This document shows, in pieces, positions 9,701-21,317 of a DNA stretch of 21,317 nt. Numbering within the stretch: position 1 is the first letter of the stretch; every line of letters begins with the position of its first letter. Source of the stretch: Phaeoceros laevis. Lineage: Eukaryota > Anthocerotophyta > Anthocerotopsida > Notothyladales. Under the pieces are notes generated by a model. It was not told where the DNA came from. It was given only the letters and a program-made list of their open reading frames with translations, and did not search any database. The translations under genes were made by a program, and so were the position numbers. The stretch covers positions 1 through 21,317 of the forward strand of contig JBNGIQ010006674.1 in assembly GCA_049999765.1 (NCBI GenBank). The letters are read 5' to 3'.

Positions 9701-9906
9701 CTTGCGCTGGCGGTGACAAGGACTGCCCTAACAGCGCGCTAACCCGCAGTTAAAGCGAGGGGCGGAGTATTTTATGATTGTTCGGATCCGACGAATACGG
9801 CGTGGAGAGGAGGTGTGGGACCCACTTCCTTCGTATTCTCGGAATTGCCCGATGATCGTGACCGAGACTTCAGTGTGGCGGGAGCTCGCAGAGCCGCGCT
9901 GGAGTC

Positions 9907-9931
9907 CACGTAAACACGTCCCGGCACGTGG
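9907..9931. promoter_or_regulatory. ACGT-core cluster with a perfect G-box
   Basis: Three ACGT cores fall within 25 nt: CCACGTAA, ACACGTCC and GCACGTGGC. The last contains the palindromic G-box CACGTG at 9925-9930. In plants such clusters bind bZIP/bHLH factors and often mediate light or abscisic acid responses. It lies about 430 nt upstream of the PEPCK TATA-like site and could act on that gene; this is inference. Confidence 0.35.
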
Positions 9932-10099
9932 CGCCGTGCTGACTAGTTCCGGGTAGGAAGATACGGCGTCCGGCGTGGCGATTCTTACAATAGACCCGTA
10001 GTTGCAGTCACTTGTGTTCCGTTCCGTCGCCGCCTCCCCCTGGTCATACCTGGCATGCCTACTAGACTGCCCGGCCGCGACTGTCGAGCCGGTCAAATT

Positions 10100-10129
10100 G
10101 CGACTCGTGAATCGCGTCTCGTGAGTCGC
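10100..10129. repeat. Short inverted/direct repeat with TGACTC-like ends
   Basis: The 30 nt can be read as two overlapping, near-identical 16-mers (GCGACTCGTGAATCGC and GCGTCTCGTGAGTCGC). The outer seven bases, GCGACTC and GAGTCGC, are exact inverted complements. It could be a binding site for a dimeric factor; no adjacent gene start is identified. Confidence 0.6.
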
Positions 10130-12021
10130 TTTAGGGACGCGCTTTTCATGCAGGCCTCGTAGCTGGAGGAAGGTGATGGTAGGTATGAGCTGCTAGCCTT
10201 GTAACATTGTGTTAGGAGGCAGGGAGGGACGGACGTAGGAAGAAGCGTCTGGTTGCGGCCTTGCTGGTGCATCGACTGCACTCTGGAGGGAGGTTTGTAC
10301 AGGGCGGGAACATTGAATTTGCTAGTCAAGTCCCTGTCCTTTTACGATGCCACACGAATCATCATCCTCCCCTCCCCCAGCTGAGCTCTCCTTTCCGCGT
10401 CTGCAGGCTGGTAGCGCTATGTACGAATCACGGCTGCAGGTCTGATCAGGTCAGACAGATCTGCCTTCCCCGGAAGCACTGGATGCTTTCTTCTCAATTT
10501 CTGCCCCGTCCACTCCTTTAGCTCGAAATGCTCGTGTCTGGCTAGCTAGGGTTGCTTGCGCGGCTTCTACGGGCAACTGCTTTTAGGTGAAATTTCGGTA
10601 CAGAATGCCCGATCTGGTCAAATGCATGTGCACTTTGTGTGGCTCTTTTTGTCCACGGTGCCTTTGTTTATTTGCGCTGGCTGTGTGTAACCGGGTAGGA
10701 AAATTCTGGATGACCTCGTGAGATGGGCCTGCCCCGGCTGAAGTCTTGGATTGGTTGAAGGGTGGCATCTGGTTAGGCACTGGCTGGCAAAGGGGAATTG
10801 GCGTCATCTGGTGGTAGTCTAGTTTGTAGAAAACATTTTTGGGCCTGCTCTCTAGAACCACGCTCGTACAGATTCGGCTGACAGTGGTAAAAGGGAAAAA
10901 AGGAGAGGAGCGTAGCCTGCCCTGGCCTTGGTTACGGGCTCCACAACGGGGCAGGAATTATTGTTTTGAATGTACATTCTAGACCACTGCAGTCTGGGAC
11001 CTGTGCTGGCTGTGCTGCCCGGCGCTTGCCCGTCGCAAACGCGCACCTTCTTGACGGCAACTTGCCACTGTTTTTCCGAGTGTGCCACATTGTTTTGTTT
11101 GTTTAGCGTCCGGAGGTGGGAAGGAGTTCACAGGTGACACATGGAAGAAAGATGCTCTGTGAAGACATCGGTTGCCGGGCTCGGCGGAAAATACCATTTC
11201 CGCACTCCATCTTGCTAGCCCTTTTACGGTTTCAGCTCTTTGGCAATAGGGTCCCACGTGTGACTGGCCATAGATGCGACCACTCTGCGAAGTACCCACT
11301 GGCTACCGATTGTTGCGAGTGTAGTGAATCTTTCCCTGTACAGGCTACTTCACAAGACTGGTCCGCTGTGCTGCCTCGGACGGGGCAACAGGTAGGCCAG
11401 GAGCGGAATGTGACTCGGTGCCAACCTATATTATCGGAAAAACGCAATCACGGGCATGAAATAAGGGGGACCCGGTCCAGATGCACCTAACTGCGAGTTT
11501 GTGGTGAACCTGAGCCGCGGTCATGCTAAAATTGGTTCTCATGCACGGCGGTGGAAGCTGGGGAGAGTGGTGTTGTGTTCGTCGAAGGAATGTTAGAAAC
11601 AGTGTATCAGCTTGGCTTCTCCCTCGATCTCCAGATGAGGATGTGCTAACAGTAACAGGAACATTTATAATATTGAACTACGAAACTGCTGAGAGGCGCA
11701 GCAGGCAGTCCGTGTGGGAGACTATCAAGCCTGTTGATTCAGTGTTGAATACTAGTCATCAAAACAGTGTTCTTGGTATCCCGAGAGTCGAGATTCAAGC
11801 TTTGATTTTCTGCTGGGTACAATCCTCACAACAATGGAGGCTATTTATAGCTGCCACTCAGAGCGAGACAGTTGGGTCGCCTAACCTCTCGGACCAAACA
11901 CGTCTCGGTGCTAGTTAACGACAAGCAGTATGGGAGAGTATACTGCACGAGGGTAAAACATCTTTATGAGAAATGTATGTGAAGGACCGCTGAACAGATT
12001 GGCTGGTAACAAAAGAGCAGC

Positions 12022-13814
12022 CTACAAGCTCGCTGCAGCCACTTTGATTTGGGAGATGTCAATGAAACCAAAAATGGTGTCATCCAGGACGGCCTTGACA
12101 GCAGCCTTGGCAACCTCATCAACGCTGACGGGAGGTGCCAAGATCAAATCTGATCCAGGAAGGGATGACAGGGGCTTCAGGAACTTCTCTGCACTGCCGA
12201 GCAATTTTCCTAATGGTTCGCCGATGTAGTCCAGTGGGACGTCAACGCCGTTGACTCTCCTTTTGCCATATATGAAGCCTGGTTGTAGGATAACTCCTGC
12301 CTCCCAAGAACGGGGAGTATCAGAGCAGGATAGAGATGAAATGGGGCCTCTGCTATTTGATGGCATCCATAGACAGACTTACCATTACGAGGAAACTTGG
12401 ACAAAATCGCAGCTTCTGTTCGTCTCTTGCCCTTGAAGTAACCGTTGCTCAAAGCAAAATCCGGCAAGTTGTACTTGTGGACAGAGACATAGATGAATTT
12501 CGGAACACCTGTTGACAAACACCTGGTTACGGATGAGCTACAGGGCCACAAAGCGAAGCTGCAGGTTTGTCAAAATGGACATGCCACCTGCTTTGCTAGC
12601 AGCATCAACTGCTATGATATTGGTGTCTCCATTGATCTTTTCCATCTGCTCATTGCTCCCAAACCCACCAATGCAGGAAATCACTGCAGTTACCCCACCG
12701 AGGACGTCGTCCCAGTTGACAGTGAAAGCATCACCTACACGATTACAACACAGTGACCACCTTCATTGTGCTATGCACAAAAACGAGCAGAAAGGAAAAC
12801 TTCTCATGAGAGCCACAACTGCAAATGCTTGAGCAGAGGATTAGAAGTTACCTGCCACCCACGAGACATCATCCACCCATGGTTCTGTATAAGAGGGGCG
12901 GCCAGACCTGCAGTAGCCAACACCAAGTCAGAACACACTGCTACGTGAAAGGACATCCAGGCAATCTTTGGAGGCTGTGACTTCACCGATTCAGGCTAAC
13001 AACTTCAATGCCCTGCTCCGTTGCAATTCTGCTGACACGAGAGCCCACAAATCCATTGCCCCCAAGCACTAGTACCTGTCCTCCATGAGAAAAAAAAATC
13101 AGAATGCATTCCACATCCATCCACCTGTTGCGACGGTAGGGAATGCCGACAAACCTTCTCTGTCTTCACCTCCGCCTCCACATCAATTGGAGCAGATGCA
13201 GACGAAGGTTCACTTCCTGTGGAGTATGAGCAAGTTACTCTGCCCCTGTGCAACCAAGCAGAGCTTTCAGCTGTAAATCTTACACAAGGAACTCAGAGCT
13301 TCCAGAACAATTCAGGTTGTCAGCAATGCAATCATCCACTTTACTCCGAGTTCCGGAGAACGAAGGCAACACTTCGTACTCAACAATGAAGAGACTAGAA
13401 CAACAACCTGACCTTCAAGACACTCCTGACTCCAACCCAACAAGGTGCAACAGAGCTCACACAAGCCTTTTCCATCATGGCTTCCCCTAGTTGAATTCGT
13501 GCAACAGCAAACAAGACCCGTGATAAAGGCAAGGATAATGCCACACAAAAAATCCTGCGACCTGTTACCACACTTCAATTCTTGTGACTGCAGCGGAGAG
13601 GCTACCAGGTGGAACCTGATTGCAGCCGAGGGCCGACTTCGTGACTCCTGCCTTGCATCTTGGTTCTGAACGCAAGCCCCACAATTTGGCGAGCGGATGG
13701 CCCTGAAGCACCAGCTCGAGACGCGGAAGCGTAAGCTGTGGTAGTTGCACCAGAGCAGAGAGCGCGGAGCAGGCAGGCCGACGAGGACGCCACTCCCGTT
13801 GCTACCGACGCCAT
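12022..13814 (-). CDS. Plastid-type NAD(P)-binding Rossmann-fold protein (At1g32220-like atypical SDR)
   Basis: This is a member of the atypical short-chain dehydrogenase family that includes Arabidopsis At1g32220, a chloroplast protein of unknown catalytic function. Seven exons: 13814..13616, 13216..13155, 13075..12987, 12907..12852, 12734..12588, 12508..12383, 12296..12022, giving 317 aa, all GT-AG and in phase. The first about 66 residues (MASVATGVASSS, rich in Ser, Ala, Thr and Arg, few acidic residues) look like a transit peptide. The nucleotide-binding loop is VLVLGGNGFVGS (residues 88-99, GxxGxxG). It is followed by SRS-type RSGRPSYTEPWVDDVSW, ISCIGGFGSNEQM, NLPDFALSNGYFKGKRRTE (the Lys of the GYFxGKR motif), ILQPGFIYGKRRVNGV and SDLILAPPV. 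No classical Tyr-x3-Lys pair is evident, so oxidoreductase activity should not be assumed. It shares a divergent promoter with WASH1. Confidence 0.92.
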
Positions 13815-14097
13815 CGCCACAAAGCCACACAAATGCACTGCTATCCAGGTATGAACTGATGAAGAGAATAAAGCAGTGTAACTTCAGACCTTTGGCCACC
13901 TGGCCGCAGCGTGACTGGACCAGAGCCAGGAGTTAGAAATGGTGAAGAATTGAGCATGTGGCCTCATGCTGGCCCTGTCCATGTCGATCATGCAGTCTCG
14001 GGCTGGCCAGATTGTCAACTGGGCATGGTTGTTGCCACCTAGGGTTGCGTAGAAAGGTTTCAGAATCGGGGTGGCGCGCGCCGATCGGTGTGTCACG
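13815..14097. promoter_or_regulatory. 283-bp divergent (shared) promoter region
   Basis: The start codons of the minus-strand Rossmann gene (13814) and the plus-strand WASH1 gene (14098) are back to back and only 283 nt apart. Both leaders and both core promoters must lie here unless one gene has an unseen upstream exon. I see no clear TATA box for either gene; a GC-rich GGCGCGCGCC palindrome-like stretch lies at 14073-14082. Confidence 0.5.
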
Positions 14098-17000
14098 ATG
14101 GCCGAAAGCAAGATGCAATTTGATTCGTATACGCAGCTCTGCCAGAGCTTGCTGGAGCTTCAGAATGCAGCTGACACTATCTTCAGTGTGATCACTGACA
14201 GAGTACGAAGCTCTGTCTTCGAATCCTCCCATAGGAAGAACTTGATTTTGGTTCTCATAACTGTTTGAATGTGCAGGTTGATGTGGAGCATCAGGCACTG
14301 AGGAAGATATCCAGTAGAGTACGCTCTGCAAAGGTACGACTTGCTATTCGAATTGAATGAATCCATATCTGGCTGTAGCTTGTCTAATTTTCCTTGTTGT
14401 TCGAAACTAGACCAAAGTGGATGCAATTGCTGGCAGCAAGCGAGCTATTACCGTATACTCAAGCGCCAAGTACCCGACTGTGGCTCCGGAGCTCACAGAT
14501 TTTGTGCCTTTGTTTGGAGGGGAAAAAGCCGGTGATGAGAAGGTGCTACCTGCTGTCACACTCAATCTGACAACTGGATCAGGGCAGGTACATCCTGGAT
14601 GCGAACTGTGAACCTTTATCTTTATGATCGTTGGAATGCAGACATATCAAATAAGTTAACAATACCTGATTAGATGGTGTAGTGCGGAACAGGGAAACGA
14701 AGATCAAGGTGCTCTTGAGCTTTTCCGGTTTTTTTTGGAAACTAGTCATGAATCGTGGCCCACTTATCGGAAGCCCAAGGTCAGGGAAATCAGTTCAAAA
14801 TTTCTGGCTTGCCCAAGTCGTTCCATGTTTATGCATCCAAGTAGACGGTTCAGTCAGTCCCTGAGTGTACAAGCGTCCTCATATTCAGGAAGGAATTGGA
14901 GGAGTACCAGCTCATGTCAAGTCCGTAGTTGATATTCAGCTATTCAATTCAAGCGAGCTACCTTACCACAAGTACGTGGCTTTGTCTTCCAGTATCCACA
15001 GTATACGACAAGCTCGTTTTGTGCTCTGCTGAATTTCCTGACTCCTGGCTCATTCTCCAGGTACAGGGTTGTGGACAACCTTGCAGGAGTAGACCAGCCT
15101 GCACAAGAAGAAACTCAAAACCAGCTGACCGTGCTTCCAGCTCCTCCTCAAAGTGTTCTTCATGGTGGCTCTGTGGTGAGTCTATTTAAGCAGCGTACAA
15201 CCTACAACGATGATGTATATTCTTGTTCAAAGCAGGGAGTTTTGTCAGTTTGGAAAGTCCTAGTCCCCTAGTGATGTGCTTGTGTACCCACATTTGCAGC
15301 ACACACATGGGATGGATGAGTACGGTTTTAAGCCTACATTGCGGCAGGTTCCAACCTTCAGTCTTCCTACTATTCTGCCTGACCTGCAAATGGTTGCAGA
15401 AATAAGCTGGACCGGTAAGAGATAGAATTATTTGATGCGGAGTGTGTCGCATGAATGTTAGATGGTCTCTTAGTGCAAAGATCTGATGTCTGAAGCTCTC
15501 AGAGTCGTGGATATCTGGACACCTTCTTATCATGTTGCTTCAGGCTCACAAGCTGGAAACGATGATGTGCCATCGATTGCTCCGTCAGCTATTTCTTCAC
15601 CCCGGAAAGCTGGTACTTAGTTGACGAGGGAATCCATCATGTATTCAGTATGTTTTGGGCATTGCCTTGAAGTTGTGCAGCGGTGTGTCTTTGTGACAAT
15701 CGTGGTGTCTCTGCAGGCTCTGTTCGAAGCTTTGTTTCACAGTCCTCTAGATCCTTTGGACCTTCATTAAGGGTTCCAGTACAACGAGCAAAGTCCTTAC
15801 CACAAGGCACTACAATCAACATACGTAAGACGAGGAGGGCATGTTCCATGTCCTGTCTTTGCAGTGTAATGGTTGTTGCATATGGCTTCACTCGACTAAA
15901 AGGTAGCGTGTTCTGGCTTTCTCAGCTGCAGAGGAAAGGCTGGTAACTCAAACGACAGGGAGAGTGAAACAAGAAGAAGTACGGCAACTTCCACCAGTCT
16001 CGCCCCCTCCACCTCCACCTCCTCCACCTCTGTCGCCTCCACAACCTCTGCCTGCAGCCCCACGTGTCTCACAGTCACCTCCACCTCCTCCACCTCCTCC
16101 ACCTTTGCCCCCTTCGTCCTTGGTATCGTCACCTCTTAAACCAGCTGATAAGTTATCCAGCAACTCTGGGTCTCAGCCAGAAATGAACCGTCCTAGCAGG
16201 ACGTTGTCAACTGTCCTACCTCCTCTTTCCCCCTCGGAAAAATCAAGGCGAGCCGGCAGTGTGTTGGCTCCAACTCCAGTCCTGCCTGCTGTAGGTAAGG
16301 TCAGCAGGTTGAATTGAAAGGCTTGCAAAGTTGGCACTCGTTGCAGCTGGGGCCCCTCACAAATCTTGCACGACTAGTTTTGCAGATACTGAGCGTGCAG
16401 CACTTCTGGCGGCTATACGGTCACCAGGCTTTAAGTTACGCAAGGTAGGAATGACCTGCTCTAATTTCAATCAAGGAAGCTACAACCCTGTCATTTAACA
16501 TCGTCCTTGTTGAGCCTTGCAGACAGCTCCTGTGAAAGAGTCACCGGCACCTTTTGTTTCACAAGGGAGAGGCTCAGAGCAAGGCGTCCCTTCTGCACAA
16601 AATCAGGTGGCCTGAAGACTGCTGGCTTTCATATTTCTTAGGAAGTGCATGCGAATTTTGTTGGAAATGTTAAAGAAGCATGTTAGCTGCTTGTACTTAA
16701 ATGCAGTTTTTCTGCAGCCTGTTGATGTTCTCTCGGAGATGGCTTCGAGCTTGAAGATAAGGCGGTTGTCAATGAAAGGGGCAAGCCACGAGAAGGTAGC
16801 CATCTACAGCCCATTTTTGCAGCCCCAAGATTCTGAAAAGGTGTCTCTCGTGTGGCTCTGACCTCTGACCCATACGGATCCGCTGGTTACATGGCTTGTC
16901 CAGCCTGGACCCAAGTCTCTGCAATCAGAAAAGAAAACGAACACTGGGCACTTGAGTCCCACAAGTGAAGCTGGCAGGTCTGTGGTTGATATTTCCTGCT

Positions 17001-17270
17001 AGTTTATGAATTAAATGAGTCATATACACACTACAACCGGAGAAGTCGAGATTCTAACTTTCTGGTCTTTGGTTGTGACCTTTGGCACAGTGCAAAGTTC
17101 AGTCTCCCGGTAAGCTGCTGAGGCAATTTGTTTCCGTAAGAACAGAATGGGTTGTTCGATCTGGTTGGAGTCACTGACTTTCATTCACGTGCACTCAGAT
17201 TGCAAAGCTTCATGCATACATTGCCCAGAAGAATGCAGAGCTTAGCGATGGCGACGATTGGGAAGATTAA
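14098..17270 (+). CDS. WASH1: WASH complex subunit 1 (WASH1), Arp2/3 activator
   Basis: WASH1 activates Arp2/3 on endosomes within the five-subunit WASH complex. Exons: 14098-14202, 14277-14333, 14411-14587, 14683-14708, 14746-14779, 14889-14971, 15061-15175, 15300-15414, 15544-15612, 15717-15824, 15926-16294, 16386-16444, 16523-16606, 16718-16840, 16904-16977, 17091-17109, 17199-17270. They give 562 aa. N-terminal WAHD1 region: LLELQNAADTIFSVI, AGSKRAITVYSSAKYP, EGIGGVPAHVKSVVDIQLFN, YRVVDNLAG. Next come VPTFSLPTILPDL and VPSIAPSA, as in animal WASH1. Exon 11 (about residues 297-420) holds two polyproline runs for profilin binding. The VCA tail follows: WH2 RAALLAAIRSPGFKLRK (about 420-439), central DVLSEMASSLKIRRLSMKG (about 474-492) and acidic DGDDWED with the key Trp. 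The 26-, 34- and 19-nt exons are the weakest part: they are phase-consistent but short. WASH1 is missing from Arabidopsis, so its presence narrows the lineage. Confidence 0.88.
16002..16115 (+). repeat. Two (CCNCCNCC)n polyproline-coding runs in WASH1
   Basis: Runs of CCT/CCA codons at about 16003-16032 and 16075-16110 encode prolines, interrupted mainly by Leu, Ser and Gln. These are profilin- or SH3-binding stretches typical of WASP-family proteins. The opposite strand reads as a glycine/glutamate-rich frame, which is a by-product and not a gene. Confidence 0.85.
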
Positions 17271-17802
17271 TGCCTGCCTATTGCCTTGGGGCGCGACGAG
17301 CAGCAAGCACACAACAGGCAGAAGGTTGATGGATCGGGTGGTGCGTATTTAATCACTGAATTGAATACGCTATATCCTACATGGTTAGTACCTTAGTGCG
17401 GGTGGAGGGTGAGCCTGGGGTTTAGAAGTTTAGAATGCAACCCCGTAAAGCTGGGGGCTGCGTATACCTCGCGTGGGCATGGGAATGATCTGATACACAT
17501 GACGATATGCACAACGTGGCATGTGGGCTGGGAACCTGGCAGGTGAAGGCTGCTGGCAGGTGGTGCGGTGGGCCCGCCGGCTTCCAACGGCTGAGACTTA
17601 ATTACTTAATTCTGCTTACTCCGTCCATACGAATTCTTCTTTATTTGCCCAAAGCCCGCACCACTTCCACCCACGACAGACTACGAGTGGAAGGCGAGAA
17701 TGGGGTTTAGTGAGGTGAAGCTGGCAGAGTTGTATTCTTAGGTAGCTTCCTATTCTCACCTTGCAATAGTGTATCTTAACTTAGTCTAGTACCTCGCATG
17801 CG

Positions 17803-17829
17803 ATTCTTCTAAATTCTTCTAAATTCTTT
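17803..17829. repeat. 10-nt tandem repeat
   Basis: Two full units of ATTCTTCTAA (17803-17812, 17813-17822) and a partial third, ATTCTTT, occur head to tail in non-coding DNA. Confidence 0.85.
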
Positions 17830-18067
17830 GAAGGACTGGTCACTGGAGGAGGGATTTATGGAAAATTTACGAAAGAGCATATTGCCTTCCTAGGGTACTA
17901 GGGTACAGGATCAATGTCGTCGTTTTCTTCTTTCGCCGGCCTTGAATACTAGAATGAAGAAACCATCAAACCATCTTAACTCTAATCTCTAATCTCGGCA
18001 GATTGAGGCCAATCCGAAAAGGCGGGCAGGGCGGATTCGAGGTCCCATAGCACCGAGACGCCTCGAC

Positions 18068-18110
18068 GGCTGGTCCTATATATGCGAAGGCCGGTCCTTT
18101 ATATCGCAAA
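18068..18110 (+). promoter_or_regulatory. Duplicated TATA-box-like block, candidate CUL1 core promoter
   Basis: Two imperfect tandem units occupy 18068-18088 (GGCTGGTCCTATATATGCG..) and 18089-18110 (GGCCGGTCCTTTATATCGC..). Each contains a TATATA- or TTATAT-type element after the shared GGTCCT. They lie about 600 nt upstream of the CUL1 ATG on the same strand. If one is used, the CUL1 leader would be long or contain an intron. Confidence 0.4.
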
Positions 18111-18702
18111 CCCTGCCTCTACCTCGCGGCCTTGCGTGGCCTACATATGCGTCTATGTGAATGCGCACAGTGGCGCTGGCGCAGGCAGTCCCAACACCTG
18201 ACGCGTTCAAGCACCGTCTGCCGCCTTGGCGCCCTCGTCTCTCCCTTGGCCTGCGCCAATCGGAGATCTTGACTGTTTACTGCTCTGGTGCACAGGTGGA
18301 GGTCTGTCGGTAGGTTTGCATCGCAATTGCCCGGGCTTGGAGCTCGCTGCTGTCGGGATTGAGCAGGCCTAGGGTCTGATCCAGCGGGATTTTGTCGCTG
18401 AATTGCCTTGGCAAGCGTTGGCTGGTCGTCGGGGCAGGTGAGGGGATGGTGTGTACGGGGATCGGTGGGGTGTAATTTAGGCTGTCGGGGAGCAGGAGAA
18501 CAGGTTGCAGCGAAGGCAGGGGCTTTTGGAGGCTCGATGTTTGGTGCGTTGCACACAATTGGTCAGAGCAATTCGATAAGTGACATTCTGAGGTCTCCAG
18601 GCGGGTGACGTTCAGCCTCAGCGTGTCTGTGACTCTCCCGGCGCTTCATCGGAGTACAGTGGAGTCTTTCTCGGCGAGGCAGGGCAAGAGTTCGCCGTCA
18701 TA

Positions 18703-21317
<2,615 letters not shown>

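Larger units (their letters stand above)
9701..12021. other. About 2.3 kb with no recognisable gene
   Basis: I read both strands for splice-bounded exons and protein motifs and found none. The longest frames, plus 11116-11490 (124 codons) and plus 11523-11918 (131 codons), have odd composition (many Arg, Cys, Trp) and no family resemblance. The part nearest 9700 is GC-rich and probably PEPCK upstream regulatory DNA. The part nearest 12021 should include the 3' UTR of the downstream minus-strand gene. Confidence 0.5.
17271..18702. other. Intergenic region between WASH1 and CUL1
   Basis: About 1.4 kb with the WASH1 3' UTR at its start and the CUL1 promoter and long leader at its end. It holds a 10-nt tandem repeat (ATTCTTCTAA) at 17803-17829 and a duplicated TATA-like block at 18068-18110. 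A proline/arginine-rich minus-strand frame at 18119-18556 has no family resemblance and is not annotated as a gene. Confidence 0.55.

Noticed and set aside
8736-9742. Plus-strand frames of 270 and 278 codons opposite PEPCK exon 1 and its promoter
   Set aside because: They are GC-driven antisense frames over a well-supported coding exon, with Arg/Gly-rich low-complexity content and no splice or family support.
11116-11918. Plus-strand frames of 124 and 131 codons in the gene-poor region
   Set aside because: They show no family resemblance, unusual Arg/Cys/Trp content and no splice context or neighbouring exons; a chance origin is likely.
12493-12832. Plus-strand frames opposite Rossmann-gene exons 5 and 6
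   Set aside because: They are antisense shadows of exons confirmed by phase and by the ISCIGGFGSNEQM and GVPKFIYVS motifs on the minus strand.
13312-13899. Minus-strand 195-codon frame overlapping exon 1 of the Rossmann gene
   Set aside because: It is the wrong frame through the transit-peptide exon (SAFVWLCGDG...). The correct frame starts MASVATG at 13814 and splices in phase to six further exons.
15896-16163. Glycine/glutamate-rich minus-strand frames
   Set aside because: They are the complement of the WASH1 polyproline codons.
18119-18556. Minus-strand 145-codon Pro/Arg-rich frame upstream of CUL1
   Set aside because: Its composition follows local GC content, there is no recognisable motif, and it overlaps the probable CUL1 promoter and leader.

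Overview
The window is nuclear DNA from a green plant-lineage eukaryote. Every recognisable gene is split by short GT-AG introns (about 50-600 nt, mostly 75-130 nt). The best family matches are plant versions: a PEP carboxykinase with the plant-type N-terminal extension, an organellar single-stranded-DNA-binding protein with a PDF motif, a HEI10 crossover factor, a chloroplast-type Rossmann protein and a CUL1-type cullin. A WASH1 homologue is also present. WASH1 is absent from Arabidopsis, so a streptophyte alga or a seedless land plant is more likely than a flowering plant. Gene spacing is compact. The species cannot be fixed from sequence alone.

Layout: (1) 1-390, minus strand: the inner or 3' part of an organellar ssDNA-binding (OSB-like) gene, cut by the window edge. 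(2) About 850-3499: mostly non-genic, with local repeats, a small ORF at 1017-1244 and a frameshifted, truncated copy of the 5' coding region of nuclear poly(A) polymerase at 1536-1790. (3) 3500-5463, plus: HEI10, seven exons, 292 aa. (4) 6041-9181, minus: ATP-dependent PEP carboxykinase, twelve exons, 653 aa, convergent with HEI10. (5) 9182-12021: PEPCK promoter/leader with a GGGCA-rich repeat, then about 2.3 kb without a recognisable gene. (6) 12022-13814, minus: plastid-type atypical SDR/Rossmann protein (At1g32220-like), seven exons, 317 aa. (7) 13815-14097: a 283-bp shared divergent promoter. (8) 14098-17270, plus: WASH1, modelled with seventeen exons, 562 aa. (9) 17271-18702: intergenic, with a duplicated TATA-like block. 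(10) 18703 to the window end, plus: the first twelve exons (421 codons) of a CUL1-type cullin.

The genes are not an operon or a single pathway. They cover organellar DNA maintenance, meiotic recombination, gluconeogenesis, a plastid oxidoreductase-like protein, endosomal actin nucleation and ubiquitin ligation. I rebuilt exon models by hand: each splice site was checked for GT/AG, reading phase and continuity with the protein family. No clearly new system is visible. The items most worth a second look are the plant-lineage WASH1, the decayed poly(A) polymerase copy with its intact splice acceptor, and a small duplication over the PEPCK start codon.
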